A stretch of DNA of 5,183 nucleotides from contig CAIYOL010000072.1 in assembly GCA_903927855.1 (NCBI GenBank), positions 1-5,183 of the forward strand, read 5' to 3'. The first letter of the stretch is position 1. The number at the start of each line of letters is the position of its first letter. Below are positions 1 to 5,183 of the stretch, in pieces. Source of the DNA: an uncultured Planctomycetota bacterium (GTDB taxonomy: Bacteria > Planctomycetota > Phycisphaerae > Sedimentisphaerales > Anaerobacaceae). The translations under genes and the position numbers were made by a program. The notes under the pieces are model-generated. The model made no database searches, was not told the DNA's origin, and saw nothing but the letters and a program-made list of their open reading frames with translations.

Positions 1-26
1 AAAAATCTCCACTCGCTGAAAATATT

Positions 27-2891
27 CTATATCTTTTTCTTGTCGGCTTTCAGCTTTTCTCCCAAATACTTTGCCGTATAGCTTTTCCCATTCTTGATAA
101 TCTCCTCCGGCTCGCCCGTAGCAACCACCTCGCCACCGGCGTCCCCTCCTTCCGGGCCAAGGTCTATTATATAGTCTGCCATCTTGATAACGTCAAGATT
201 ATGCTCAATTACCACAACGGTATTGCCCATATCGCACAGACGACCCAACACGTTTAACAGGTTATGAATGTCGGCAAAGTGCAACCCTGTTGTCGGTTCA
301 TCTAACAAATACAAAGTACGTCCGGTGGCGGCCTTACCTAATTCAGCGGCAAGCTTTACCCTCTGGGCCTCACCGCCGGAAAGTGTTGTTGATGACTGTC
401 CCAATTGCATATAGCCCATCCCAACATCATTGAGCGTTCGCATTATTCGCATAATCGTCGGGAAATTAGCGAAGAAATCGAGCGCCTCTTCAATCCTCAT
501 ATCGAGTATCTCGGCGATGTTTTTGCCTTTATACGTAACCTGCAGCGTCTCCGGGTTATATCGCTTGCCTCGGCACGCCTGACAGGTAACATAAACATCC
601 GGCAGAAAATGCATCTCTATCTTCTTTGTCCCTTGTCCGCCGCATTCTTCACAACGTCCACCCTTGACGTTGAAGCTGAACCGTCCCGCCTTATAGCCGC
701 GAATCTTCGCCTCTCGCGTCATTGAAAGCAGTTTCCTTATAAGGTCAAACACGCCGGTATATGTAGCCGGATTGCTCCTTGGCGTCTTCCCAATAGGCGA
801 CTGGTCTATCTCTATAACCTTATCTATTTGCGAAATGCCGAGAATGGTCTTGTGTTTACCCGGCTTCTCGCGAGACCCATAGAGCCGGTGTCTCAAAACC
901 CTCAATAAAATCTGGCTTACCAGAGTGCTCTTGCCTGAACCCGAAACTCCTGTCACACAGATGAATACCCCCAGCGGAAATTTCACATCAAGATTTTTAA
1001 GATTGTTCTCAGCGGCGCCTTTTACTTCAATGCACCTTCTAAGGTTGTAACTTCTTCTCTTCATTGGCAGAGCTATTCTTTTCCTGCCGCTTAGATACTC
1101 ACCGGTCAGCGACTCGTGACAGCCGGTAACCGTTTCGTAACTGCCCTGGACGACAAGTTCGCCGCCGTGCGCTCCAGCTGCCGGGCCGACATCGATAATA
1201 TGGTCAGCGCTTTTGATAACATCCTCATCGTGCTCCACGACCAAAACCGTATTGCCGAGTTTACAGAGGTGCTTAAGTATGCCTAACAACCGGCTGTTGT
1301 CTCGCTTGTGCAGACCTATTGTCGGCTCATCAAGCACATAGCAGACCCCAACCAAGCCGCTGCCGACCTGTGTGGCCAGACGAATCCGCTGCGCCTCCCC
1401 GCCAGCGAGCGTGCTGCTCTTCCTGTCCAGCGTCAGATAACCAATCCCGACATCGACCATAAATTGAAGCCGTGCCTTTATCTCTCTCAATATCTGGTCT
1501 GCAATCAGCAACTGTTCTTCGTTTAATACCAGTTTATTGAAAAATTCCTGTGCCTTCTCAATACTCAATGACGCCAATTGATGTATGCTTGTGTCTCCCA
1601 CTGTTACGGCAGCAGCCTCAGGCCGAAGTCGTGCACCATTACAGCTTCGACAAGGCTGCTCTGAAAGAAAACTGTGCAGTCTCTCCTTAACATATTCGCT
1701 GCTGGTTGTTTTCCACCGCCGCGTAAGGTTCGGGATAACGCCTTCGAAATGAAAACCGTAATCTTTTGTATCTGATGCCGTTGTGCCGTACAGCAGAACC
1801 CTTTTTATCTCTTTTGGTATCTGCTCGAATGGAATTGATTTGCTGATGCCGACGTTCCTGCAGAATCTTTTAACAAGCCGGTTATAATAAATGTTCATCC
1901 GCTTGCCGCCCTTGCGCCACGCCTCGACCGCCCCGCGATCCAGCGGAACGCTTTTGTCAGGGACGATTAAATCAGGGTCGAATTCCAGAATTATCCCAAG
2001 GCCGTCGCAGCTTTTGCAGGCGCCGTACGGGCTGTTAAAACTGAACAGCCGCGGCGACAGCTCCTCGAGGGACGCCTGCGGGTGTTTGGGGCAGGCAAAC
2101 CTTTCGCTGTATATGACATCCTTCCACTTATTGTCCTTGCCGCTTTTCGCATCAGCATCAGGCCCCTGCATCAGCACCAGCACTATCCCATCAGCCAGTT
2201 TCAGCGCCGTCTCCACCGAATCAGCTAACCGAATGCGAACCGAATCCTTAATAATCAGCCTGTCGACGACTGCCGCGATGTCGTGCTTTTTATTCTTATC
2301 CAAAAGCGGGACATTCTTTAAATCATAAATATCACCATCGACACGCACACGCACAAAACCCTGCTGTTGTATGCCGGCCAAAATGTCTCGATGCTCACCT
2401 TTTTTGCCGCGAATCAGCGGGGCGCAAATCTGGATTTTTGTGCCCTCTGGGCGGGTGAGTATCGATTCGACTATTTGTGATGAATGCTGGCTCGTAATCT
2501 CTTTGCCGCAGACCCAGCAATGCGGCTGACCCACACGAGCAAAAAGCAGCCTGAAATAATCATAGATTTCGGTGGTAGTGGCCACTGTCGAACGAGGGTT
2601 GCTGCTGGCGCTCCGCTGCTCAATTGCAATAGTAGGAGGCAGACCCGTAATCTCTGCCACCGCCGGCTTTTGCATCTGCTCAAGAAACTGGCGGGCGTAT
2701 GCGCTGAGCGATTCGACATATTTTCTCCTGCCCTCGGCGTAAATGGTATCGAAGGCCAGCGAGCTTTTGCCCGAGCCGGAAATGCCGGTAATCACCACCA
2801 TTTTGTCCCGCGGAATACTCAGATTGATATTCTTAAGATTGTGCTCCGCCGCCCCCGTAATTTTAATCACTTTTTCCGCTCGTCCCGTCAT
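27..2891 (-). CDS. uvrA: UvrA, excinuclease ABC subunit A (complete)
   Basis: UvrA is the damage-recognition ATPase of nucleotide excision repair. It acts in the cytoplasm as a dimer, scans DNA with UvrB, and loads UvrB at bulky lesions for incision by UvrC. The 954-aa product has the usual length and the full tandem ABC layout. Walker A1 is at residues 36-43 (GISGSGKS), followed by a zinc module with C267, H270, C292 and C295. Signature 1 is at 495-499 (LAGGE), Walker B1 at 517-522 and the switch His at 554. Walker A2 is at 648-655 (GVSGSGKS). The C-terminal zinc module is C747/C750 and C770/C773 with 19 residues between the pairs. Signature 2 is at 837-841 (LSGGE), Walker B2 at 860-865 and His at 897. 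I chose the ATG at 2891 because homology begins there (MTGRAEKVIKITGAAEHNLK) and GAAGAG lies 6 nt upstream (2898-2903). The upstream TTG at 2963 would add 24 residues unlike UvrA. Oddities are Ala in signature 1 and His as one zinc ligand. The gene is divergent from nfi. Confidence 0.98.
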   Translation of the reverse strand: MTGRAEKVIKITGAAEHNLKNINLSIPRDKMVVITGISGSGKSSLAFDTIYAEGRRKYVESLSAYARQFLEQMQKPAVAEITGLPPTIAIEQRSASSNPRSTVATTTEIYDYFRLLFARVGQPHCWVCGKEITSQHSSQIVESILTRPEGTKIQICAPLIRGKKGEHRDILAGIQQQGFVRVRVDGDIYDLKNVPLLDKNKKHDIAAVVDRLIIKDSVRIRLADSVETALKLADGIVLVLMQGPDADAKSGKDNKWKDVIYSERFACPKHPQASLEELSPRLFSFNSPYGACKSCDGLGIILEFDPDLIVPDKSVPLDRGAVEAWRKGGKRMNIYYNRLVKRFCRNVGISKSIPFEQIPKEIKRVLLYGTTASDTKDYGFHFEGVIPNLTRRWKTTSSEYVKERLHSFLSEQPCRSCNGARLRPEAAAVTVGDTSIHQLASLSIEKAQEFFNKLVLNEEQLLIADQILREIKARLQFMVDVGIGYLTLDRKSSTLAGGEAQRIRLATQVGSGLVGVCYVLDEPTIGLHKRDNSRLLGILKHLCKLGNTVLVVEHDEDVIKSADHIIDVGPAAGAHGGELVVQGSYETVTGCHESLTGEYLSGRKRIALPMKRRSYNLRRCIEVKGAAENNLKNLDVKFPLGVFICVTGVSGSGKSTLVSQILLRVLRHRLYGSREKPGKHKTILGISQIDKVIEIDQSPIGKTPRSNPATYTGVFDLIRKLLSMTREAKIRGYKAGRFSFNVKGGRCEECGGQGTKKIEMHFLPDVYVTCQACRGKRYNPETLQVTYKGKNIAEILDMRIEEALDFFANFPTIMRIMRTLNDVGMGYMQLGQSSTTLSGGEAQRVKLAAELGKAATGRTLYLLDEPTTGLHFADIHNLLNVLGRLCDMGNTVVVIEHNLDVIKMADYIIDLGPEGGDAGGEVVATGEPEEIIKNGKSYTAKYLGEKLKADKKKI

Positions 2892-2953
2892 AATTATCTC
2901 TTCGCTATCAAAAGCAGTCGTCTTGCAAAAATCCACAATAACACAAACTAATG

Positions 2954-2982
2954 ATTGTAACAAAACCCCACAAGAAAGTAAA
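2954..2982 (-). promoter_or_regulatory. Candidate sigma70-type promoter of uvrA
   Basis: On the minus strand, TTTACT (2977-2982) and TACAAT (2954-2959) are separated by 17 nt. They match the -35 and -10 consensus at 4/6 and 5/6 positions. A start of transcription near 2947 would leave a leader of about 55 nt before the uvrA ATG. The match is by eye only. The element overlaps the candidate nfi promoter on the other strand almost completely. Confidence 0.45.
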
Positions 2983-2984
2983 AT
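2955..2984 (+). promoter_or_regulatory. Candidate sigma70-type promoter of nfi
   Basis: On the plus strand, TTGTAA (2955-2960) and TAAAAT (2979-2984) are separated by 18 nt. They match the -35 and -10 consensus at 4/6 and 5/6 positions. Transcription would begin near 2991, giving a leader of about 30 nt before the nfi ATG at 3022. The -35 of this promoter lies on the -10 of the uvrA promoter and vice versa. AT-rich gaps produce such matches by chance, so confidence is moderate. Confidence 0.42.
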
Positions 2985-3021
2985 GTTTTTGGCTCCTTAC
3001 TGAGACCAGAAGCCATTAAAT

Positions 3022-3696
3022 ATGGAAATAAAAAAGCTACATAACTGGAACTTGTCTTATTCGCAGGCAATAGCTTTGCAGAAAAGCTTATGCGAGAAAG
3101 TGCAGATGATTGAGTTGAAAAGCCAGCCAAAAACTATTGCTGGCATTGATTGTGCCTTTAGCAGGGATAAGAAAAAAATCATTGCATGCGTGGTCCTTTT
3201 GAAGCTGCCTAGCTTTGAACCGATTGAAACAAAAAACGCGGTACAGAAACTCACGTTCCCTTACATCCCGGGCTTGCTTTCCTTCCGCGAATCACCCGCC
3301 TGTATAGCTGCTGTCGAAAAATTAAAAAATGAGCCGGACGCCTTTATCATCGACGGCCAAGGCATCGCCCACCCACGCCGATTCGGACTGGCCTGCCATC
3401 TGGGTCTGTTTTTCGACAAGCCAACGATTGGCTGTGCAAAAAGCAGACTCATTGGAAGCTTTGAAGACCCTGCACTTGAAAAAGGTTCTTTCAGCCCGCT
3501 GAAAGATGGCAGAGAAACTATCGGCGCAGTAGTTAGAACGCGCACCAACATCAAACCGGTTTTTGTCTCCGTAGGCAACAAGTGCCTGTTGAAAGATGCG
3601 ATAAAAATCACTCTCGACTGCACAACCAAATACCGCATCCCAGAACCCACCCGCCTTGCTCACCAACTGGTCAGCATACTAAAACTAAAAACTTAA
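3022..3696 (+). CDS. nfi: Endonuclease V (deoxyinosine 3' endonuclease)
   Basis: Endonuclease V cuts the second phosphodiester bond 3' of deoxyinosine, the product of adenine deamination, and so starts alternative excision repair. It is a cytoplasmic, Mg2+-dependent enzyme with an RNase H-like fold. The 224-aa product is full length and carries the family motifs in order: AGIDCAFS (40-47), PYIPGLLSFRE (80-90), DGQGIAHPRRFGLACHLG (111-128), TIGCAKS (135-141) and PEPTRLAH (207-214). The acidic metal ligands are D43, E90 and D111. Y81 of the strand-separating wedge, H117, K140 and H214 are also present, and from memory these line up with the Thermotoga maritima enzyme. Asn186 stands where most homologues have His in the SxGH motif. 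The ATG at 3022 fits because homology starts at residue 1-5. Its ribosome site is weak (AGAAG at 3008-3012, 9 nt upstream). The gene is divergent from uvrA and convergent with the cyclophilin gene. Confidence 0.96.
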   Translation: MEIKKLHNWNLSYSQAIALQKSLCEKVQMIELKSQPKTIAGIDCAFSRDKKKIIACVVLLKLPSFEPIETKNAVQKLTFPYIPGLLSFRESPACIAAVEKLKNEPDAFIIDGQGIAHPRRFGLACHLGLFFDKPTIGCAKSRLIGSFEDPALEKGSFSPLKDGRETIGAVVRTRTNIKPVFVSVGNKCLLKDAIKITLDCTTKYRIPEPTRLAHQLVSILKLKT

Positions 3697-3707
3697 CTGA
3701 ATTCAGT
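3696..3707. repeat. Perfect 12-bp palindrome after nfi stop
   Basis: ACTGAATTCAGT begins at the last base of the nfi TAA stop and lies in the 39-bp gap between the convergent nfi and cyclophilin genes. It has no loop and no following T-tract, so it is not a standard intrinsic terminator. I found no other element in this gap that would separate the two converging transcripts. Confidence 0.5.
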
Positions 3708-3735
3708 CCGGCGCTTCAGGTGGGGCTGTTCATCT

Positions 3736-4329
3736 CTATTTACCTGAGACTACCTTCGCTGATTTTATCACTACCGGCTCGACGGGAACGTTGGCGTGCG
3801 GGCCTTTTTGCGTTGTTTTAACGGCCGCTATTTTATCTACCGTCTCCATACCCTCGACCACTTTTCCAAATACTGCATATCCCGGGTTGTTCGGCCCCGC
3901 ATAATTCAGGGGATCATTATTCCTATGGTTGATAAAAAACTGACTGGTGGCACTATCAGGATTACTTGTCCGGGCCATTGCTATAGTGCCTCTGTCGTTC
4001 TTCAGTCCGTTGCTGGCCTCGTTGATAATAGGCGGATGTGTTTTCTTTTGCACCATATCAGGCGTAAATCCGCCGCCCTGTATCATAAAATTCGGTATCA
4101 CCCTGTGAAATATCGTCCCATCATAGAAATCTTCCCCTACATACGTCAGGAAGTTCTTGACCGTAACCGGCGCCGCCTTCTCATTAAGTTCGATGACGAT
4201 ATCGCCCATTGTTGTTTCCAGTTTTACCTTCGTTGGTTTTGCGTCCATTCGCTTTGGCTCCTCACTTTTTGCAGTAATGATAATTAAAAATACCGCCGGC
4301 AGCAAGATAAACAGAATCCTGCGAATCAT
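3736..4329 (-). CDS. Secreted cyclophilin-type peptidyl-prolyl cis-trans isomerase
   Basis: Cyclophilins catalyse cis-trans isomerisation of peptide bonds before proline and help proteins fold. The 197-aa product begins with MIRR, then a hydrophobic stretch (5-19), with a likely signal peptidase I site after A20 or S22, so it probably works outside the cytoplasm. There is no lipobox Cys. The cyclophilin domain spans about 34-194. Catalytic-site residues are R76 in FHRVIPNF, F81, Q84 in QGGG, and Q130/F132 in TSQFFIN. The GYAVFGKV segment (150-157) has Tyr where human cyclophilin A has His126, as in enterobacterial cyclophilins. The start is the ATG at 4329, with GGAGG 8 nt upstream (4338-4342). 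A TTG at 4344 overlaps that ribosome site and is rejected. The gene follows the oxidoreductase gene after 66 bp on the same strand. A ppiA-like name would be reasonable, but bacterial paralogues are hard to tell apart, so no symbol is given. Confidence 0.95.
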   Translation of the reverse strand: MIRRILFILLPAVFLIIITAKSEEPKRMDAKPTKVKLETTMGDIVIELNEKAAPVTVKNFLTYVGEDFYDGTIFHRVIPNFMIQGGGFTPDMVQKKTHPPIINEASNGLKNDRGTIAMARTSNPDSATSQFFINHRNNDPLNYAGPNNPGYAVFGKVVEGMETVDKIAAVKTTQKGPHANVPVEPVVIKSAKVVSGK

Positions 4330-4337
4330 AAAATAAT

Positions 4338-4342
4338 CCTCC
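4338..4342 (-). promoter_or_regulatory. Shine-Dalgarno site that fixes the cyclophilin start
   Basis: The minus strand reads GGAGG here, 8 nt before the ATG at 4329. It is the clearest ribosome-binding site in the window. It decides in favour of the 197-aa protein beginning MIRRILF, and against the in-frame TTG at 4344, which would place the start codon inside the site itself. Confidence 0.8.
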
Positions 4343-4352
4343 AAAAATAAAT

Positions 4353-4382
4353 TTTTTAGAAATCATCAATTTCCCATAACAA
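4353..4382 (-). promoter_or_regulatory. Weak candidate promoter for the cyclophilin gene
   Basis: On the minus strand TTGTTA (4377-4382) and TAAAAA (4353-4358) are 18 nt apart, each matching the sigma70 consensus at 4/6 positions. The gap is very AT-rich, so this may be chance. If it is not a promoter, the cyclophilin gene would depend on readthrough from the oxidoreductase gene 66 bp upstream, which has no visible terminator. Confidence 0.2.
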
Positions 4383-4384
4383 GT

Positions 4385-4396
4385 AAGAAATTTCTT
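4385..4396. repeat. Perfect 12-bp AT-rich palindrome at oxidoreductase stop
   Basis: AAGAAATTTCTT overlaps by one base the TAA stop (4396-4398) of the oxidoreductase gene. It has no loop or GC-rich stem and is unlikely to act as a terminator. Such palindromes are common by chance in AT-rich spacers. Confidence 0.4.
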
Positions 4397-5139
4397 TAAT
4401 CCCACTTGTGTTTTTTAACACAATCAAGAATCATCTCGGCACATTGAAGTGCTGCCAGGCCCTCCTCGGCGCTGACCTCGGGCTTTAACTTCTTATCAGC
4501 CACCGCCTTTAAGAAGGATTCCTGCTCAAGACGCAACGGCTCCTTGTCATCTATCTGCAGCTTCTCGTAATGAACCAGCTTCGTCCAGTCGGTTTTGAAC
4601 AAATCAAACGTCCCGCCCTTTTTGAGCTGACGGATTTTATTTATCAGTTCAATATTGTCGGTATCGGCCTTTATAATCGTGCCGGTTTTCCCGAAATAAT
4701 CCAGGCTCAGATACGCCTGCCTGCTGAAAACCCTCACTTTTCGCTCGGTTTTAAGCGCCAGTCTGGAGGCGGTGACGTTAGCAATACAACCGTTTTCAAA
4801 GGATATTCTTGCGTTACAAATATCTTCTTTTTCAGGGTCGATAACACCTATACCGACGGCATCGACCTTTTCCACCTTACTTGCCGCCAGAGACAAAATA
4901 ATATCGATGTCGTGAATCATCACATCCAGCACAACACCAATATCAGTTGAGCGGAAAGGGTATGGACTAATGCGGGTGGACTCGATAAACCTCGGCGAAA
5001 TCTCCAGCCGTTTCATCGCCTGAACAACAGGGTTGCACCGCTCAGAATGGCCGACAGCAGCAACAACACCTCGGTTCTTAGCCAGTTCCACAATCTCCCG
5101 ACCCTGGCCCACATCAGACGCCAGAGGTGGAGTCGAAGC
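4396..5139 (-). CDS. Gfo/Idh/MocA-family oxidoreductase, 5' end missing
   Basis: This is an NAD(P)-dependent sugar or nucleotide-sugar dehydrogenase of the glucose-fructose oxidoreductase family. Family members are usually about 310-350 aa. Here 247 codons are open, covering the end of the Rossmann domain and the whole C-terminal substrate domain. Homology starts at PLASDV (from about 5127), which would normally follow a Glu-Lys (EKP). It continues through VVAAVGHSERCNPVV (16-30, counting from the GTG at 5112) and the DVMIHDIDI segment, whose D63 and H67 correspond to the family's catalytic Asp/His positions. The NAD-binding GxGxxG end is absent. Reading back, the frame closes at a TAA at 5140-5142, only 41 bp from the window edge, so this is not simply a cut gene: see the finding on the frame break. 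The GTG at 5112 lies inside the conserved region and is not a credible start. The GHSER and IHDIDIILSL style recalls oxidoreductases found beside lipid A (lpx) genes, some of which oxidise UDP-GlcNAc. That substrate is a guess. The cyclophilin gene follows after 66 bp. Confidence 0.85.
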   Translation of the reverse strand, partial: ASTPPLASDVGQGREIVELAKNRGVVAAVGHSERCNPVVQAMKRLEISPRFIESTRISPYPFRSTDIGVVLDVMIHDIDIILSLAASKVEKVDAVGIGVIDPEKEDICNARISFENGCIANVTASRLALKTERKVRVFSRQAYLSLDYFGKTGTIIKADTDNIELINKIRQLKKGGTFDLFKTDWTKLVHYEKLQIDDKEPLRLEQESFLKAVADKKLKPEVSAEEGLAALQCAEMILDCVKKHKWD

Positions 5140-5183
5140 TTAAAACGCACGCGTCAGTCGAGAATTGTTGCGTTGTGGGACTA
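5140..5183. other. Unexplained edge sequence upstream of the oxidoreductase
   Basis: On the minus strand the last 44 bp should encode the run-up to the EKPLA motif of the oxidoreductase, but no single frame does so cleanly. The main frame has a TAA at 5140-5142. The frame shifted by one reads SPTTQQF near the edge and ACVL just before the stop. This loosely resembles the PTTxHF...HVLVEKPLA stretch of the family but is about six residues too short. HindIII (AAGCTT, 5136-5141) and MluI (ACGCGT, 5149-5154) sites occur close together. I cannot tell a frameshift, a natural truncation and a chimeric or low-quality contig end apart. Confidence 0.4.

Noticed and set aside
1..26. Terminator after uvrA
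   Set aside because: Only 26 bp follow the stop. They end in a T-run on the minus strand (AAAAA at 1-5 on the plus strand), but no stem can be seen before the window ends.
405..725. Open frames on the plus strand within uvrA (405-725, 1308-1526, 1891-2328, 2484-2951)
   Set aside because: They lie opposite strongly conserved uvrA codons, have low-complexity or family-less products and no ribosome sites. They are antisense shadows.
2892..2963. A longer UvrA starting at the TTG at 2963
   Set aside because: The 24 added residues do not resemble UvrA, and the longer frame would run through the predicted uvrA promoter. The ATG at 2891 has both homology and a ribosome site.
2892..3021. LexA/SOS box controlling uvrA
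   Set aside because: I looked for CTGT-N8-ACAG and GAAC-N4-GTTC type sites in the gap and found neither. Some phyla use other LexA sites, so SOS control is not excluded.
3716..3747. Inverted repeat TCAGGT...ACCTGA as a terminator between nfi and the cyclophilin gene
   Set aside because: The 6-bp arms are 20 nt apart, reach into the cyclophilin coding region and are not followed by a T-tract.
3796..4287. A 163-codon plus-strand open frame opposite the cyclophilin gene
   Set aside because: It is wholly antisense to a well-conserved gene, and its product shows no recognisable domain.
4359..4373. Small hairpin GAAAT-CATCA-ATTTC between the oxidoreductase and cyclophilin genes as a terminator
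   Set aside because: The stem is five mostly A-T pairs and too weak for intrinsic termination.
5144..5174. Inverted repeat AACGCA...TGCGTT at the right edge as a mobile-element end
   Set aside because: The arms are only 6 bp, there is no transposase and no target duplication, and the region may itself be an assembly artefact.

Overview
This is an ordinary bacterial chromosomal segment with four protein genes and almost no spare sequence. From left to right it carries uvrA on the minus strand (complete, 954 aa), nfi for endonuclease V on the plus strand (complete, 224 aa), a secreted cyclophilin-type peptidyl-prolyl isomerase on the minus strand (complete, 197 aa), and the 3' two-thirds or more of a Gfo/Idh/MocA-family oxidoreductase gene on the minus strand. 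The oxidoreductase reading frame breaks close to the right edge. I see no RNA genes, mobile elements, CRISPR arrays or prophage-like features.

The organism cannot be fixed from the sequence. Base composition is middling, with AT-rich gaps between genes. Shine-Dalgarno signals range from good (GGAGG for the cyclophilin) to weak (nfi). The style of the oxidoreductase and of the UvrA recalls Planctomycetes/Phycisphaerae or other PVC and Gram-negative lineages. The signal peptide on the cyclophilin and the possible lipid A link of the oxidoreductase fit a cell with an outer membrane. This is a low-confidence impression, not a result.

Layout: uvrA (27-2891) and nfi (3022-3696) are divergent across a 130-bp gap. 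Both encode DNA repair enzymes: UvrA recognises damage for nucleotide excision repair, and endonuclease V nicks DNA beside deaminated adenine (inosine). The gap holds two promoter-like hexamer pairs on opposite strands that sit on top of one another, so the two genes may compete for RNA polymerase. nfi then converges on the cyclophilin gene (3736-4329) with 39 bp between the stop codons. The cyclophilin gene lies 66 bp downstream of the oxidoreductase gene (4396 to about 5139) on the same strand and could be read through from it or from a weak promoter of its own.

I did not find a previously undescribed system. The points most worth a second look are the overlapping divergent uvrA/nfi promoters, the frame break at the 5' end of the oxidoreductase gene near the window edge, and a few substitutions at usually conserved motif positions in UvrA and endonuclease V.
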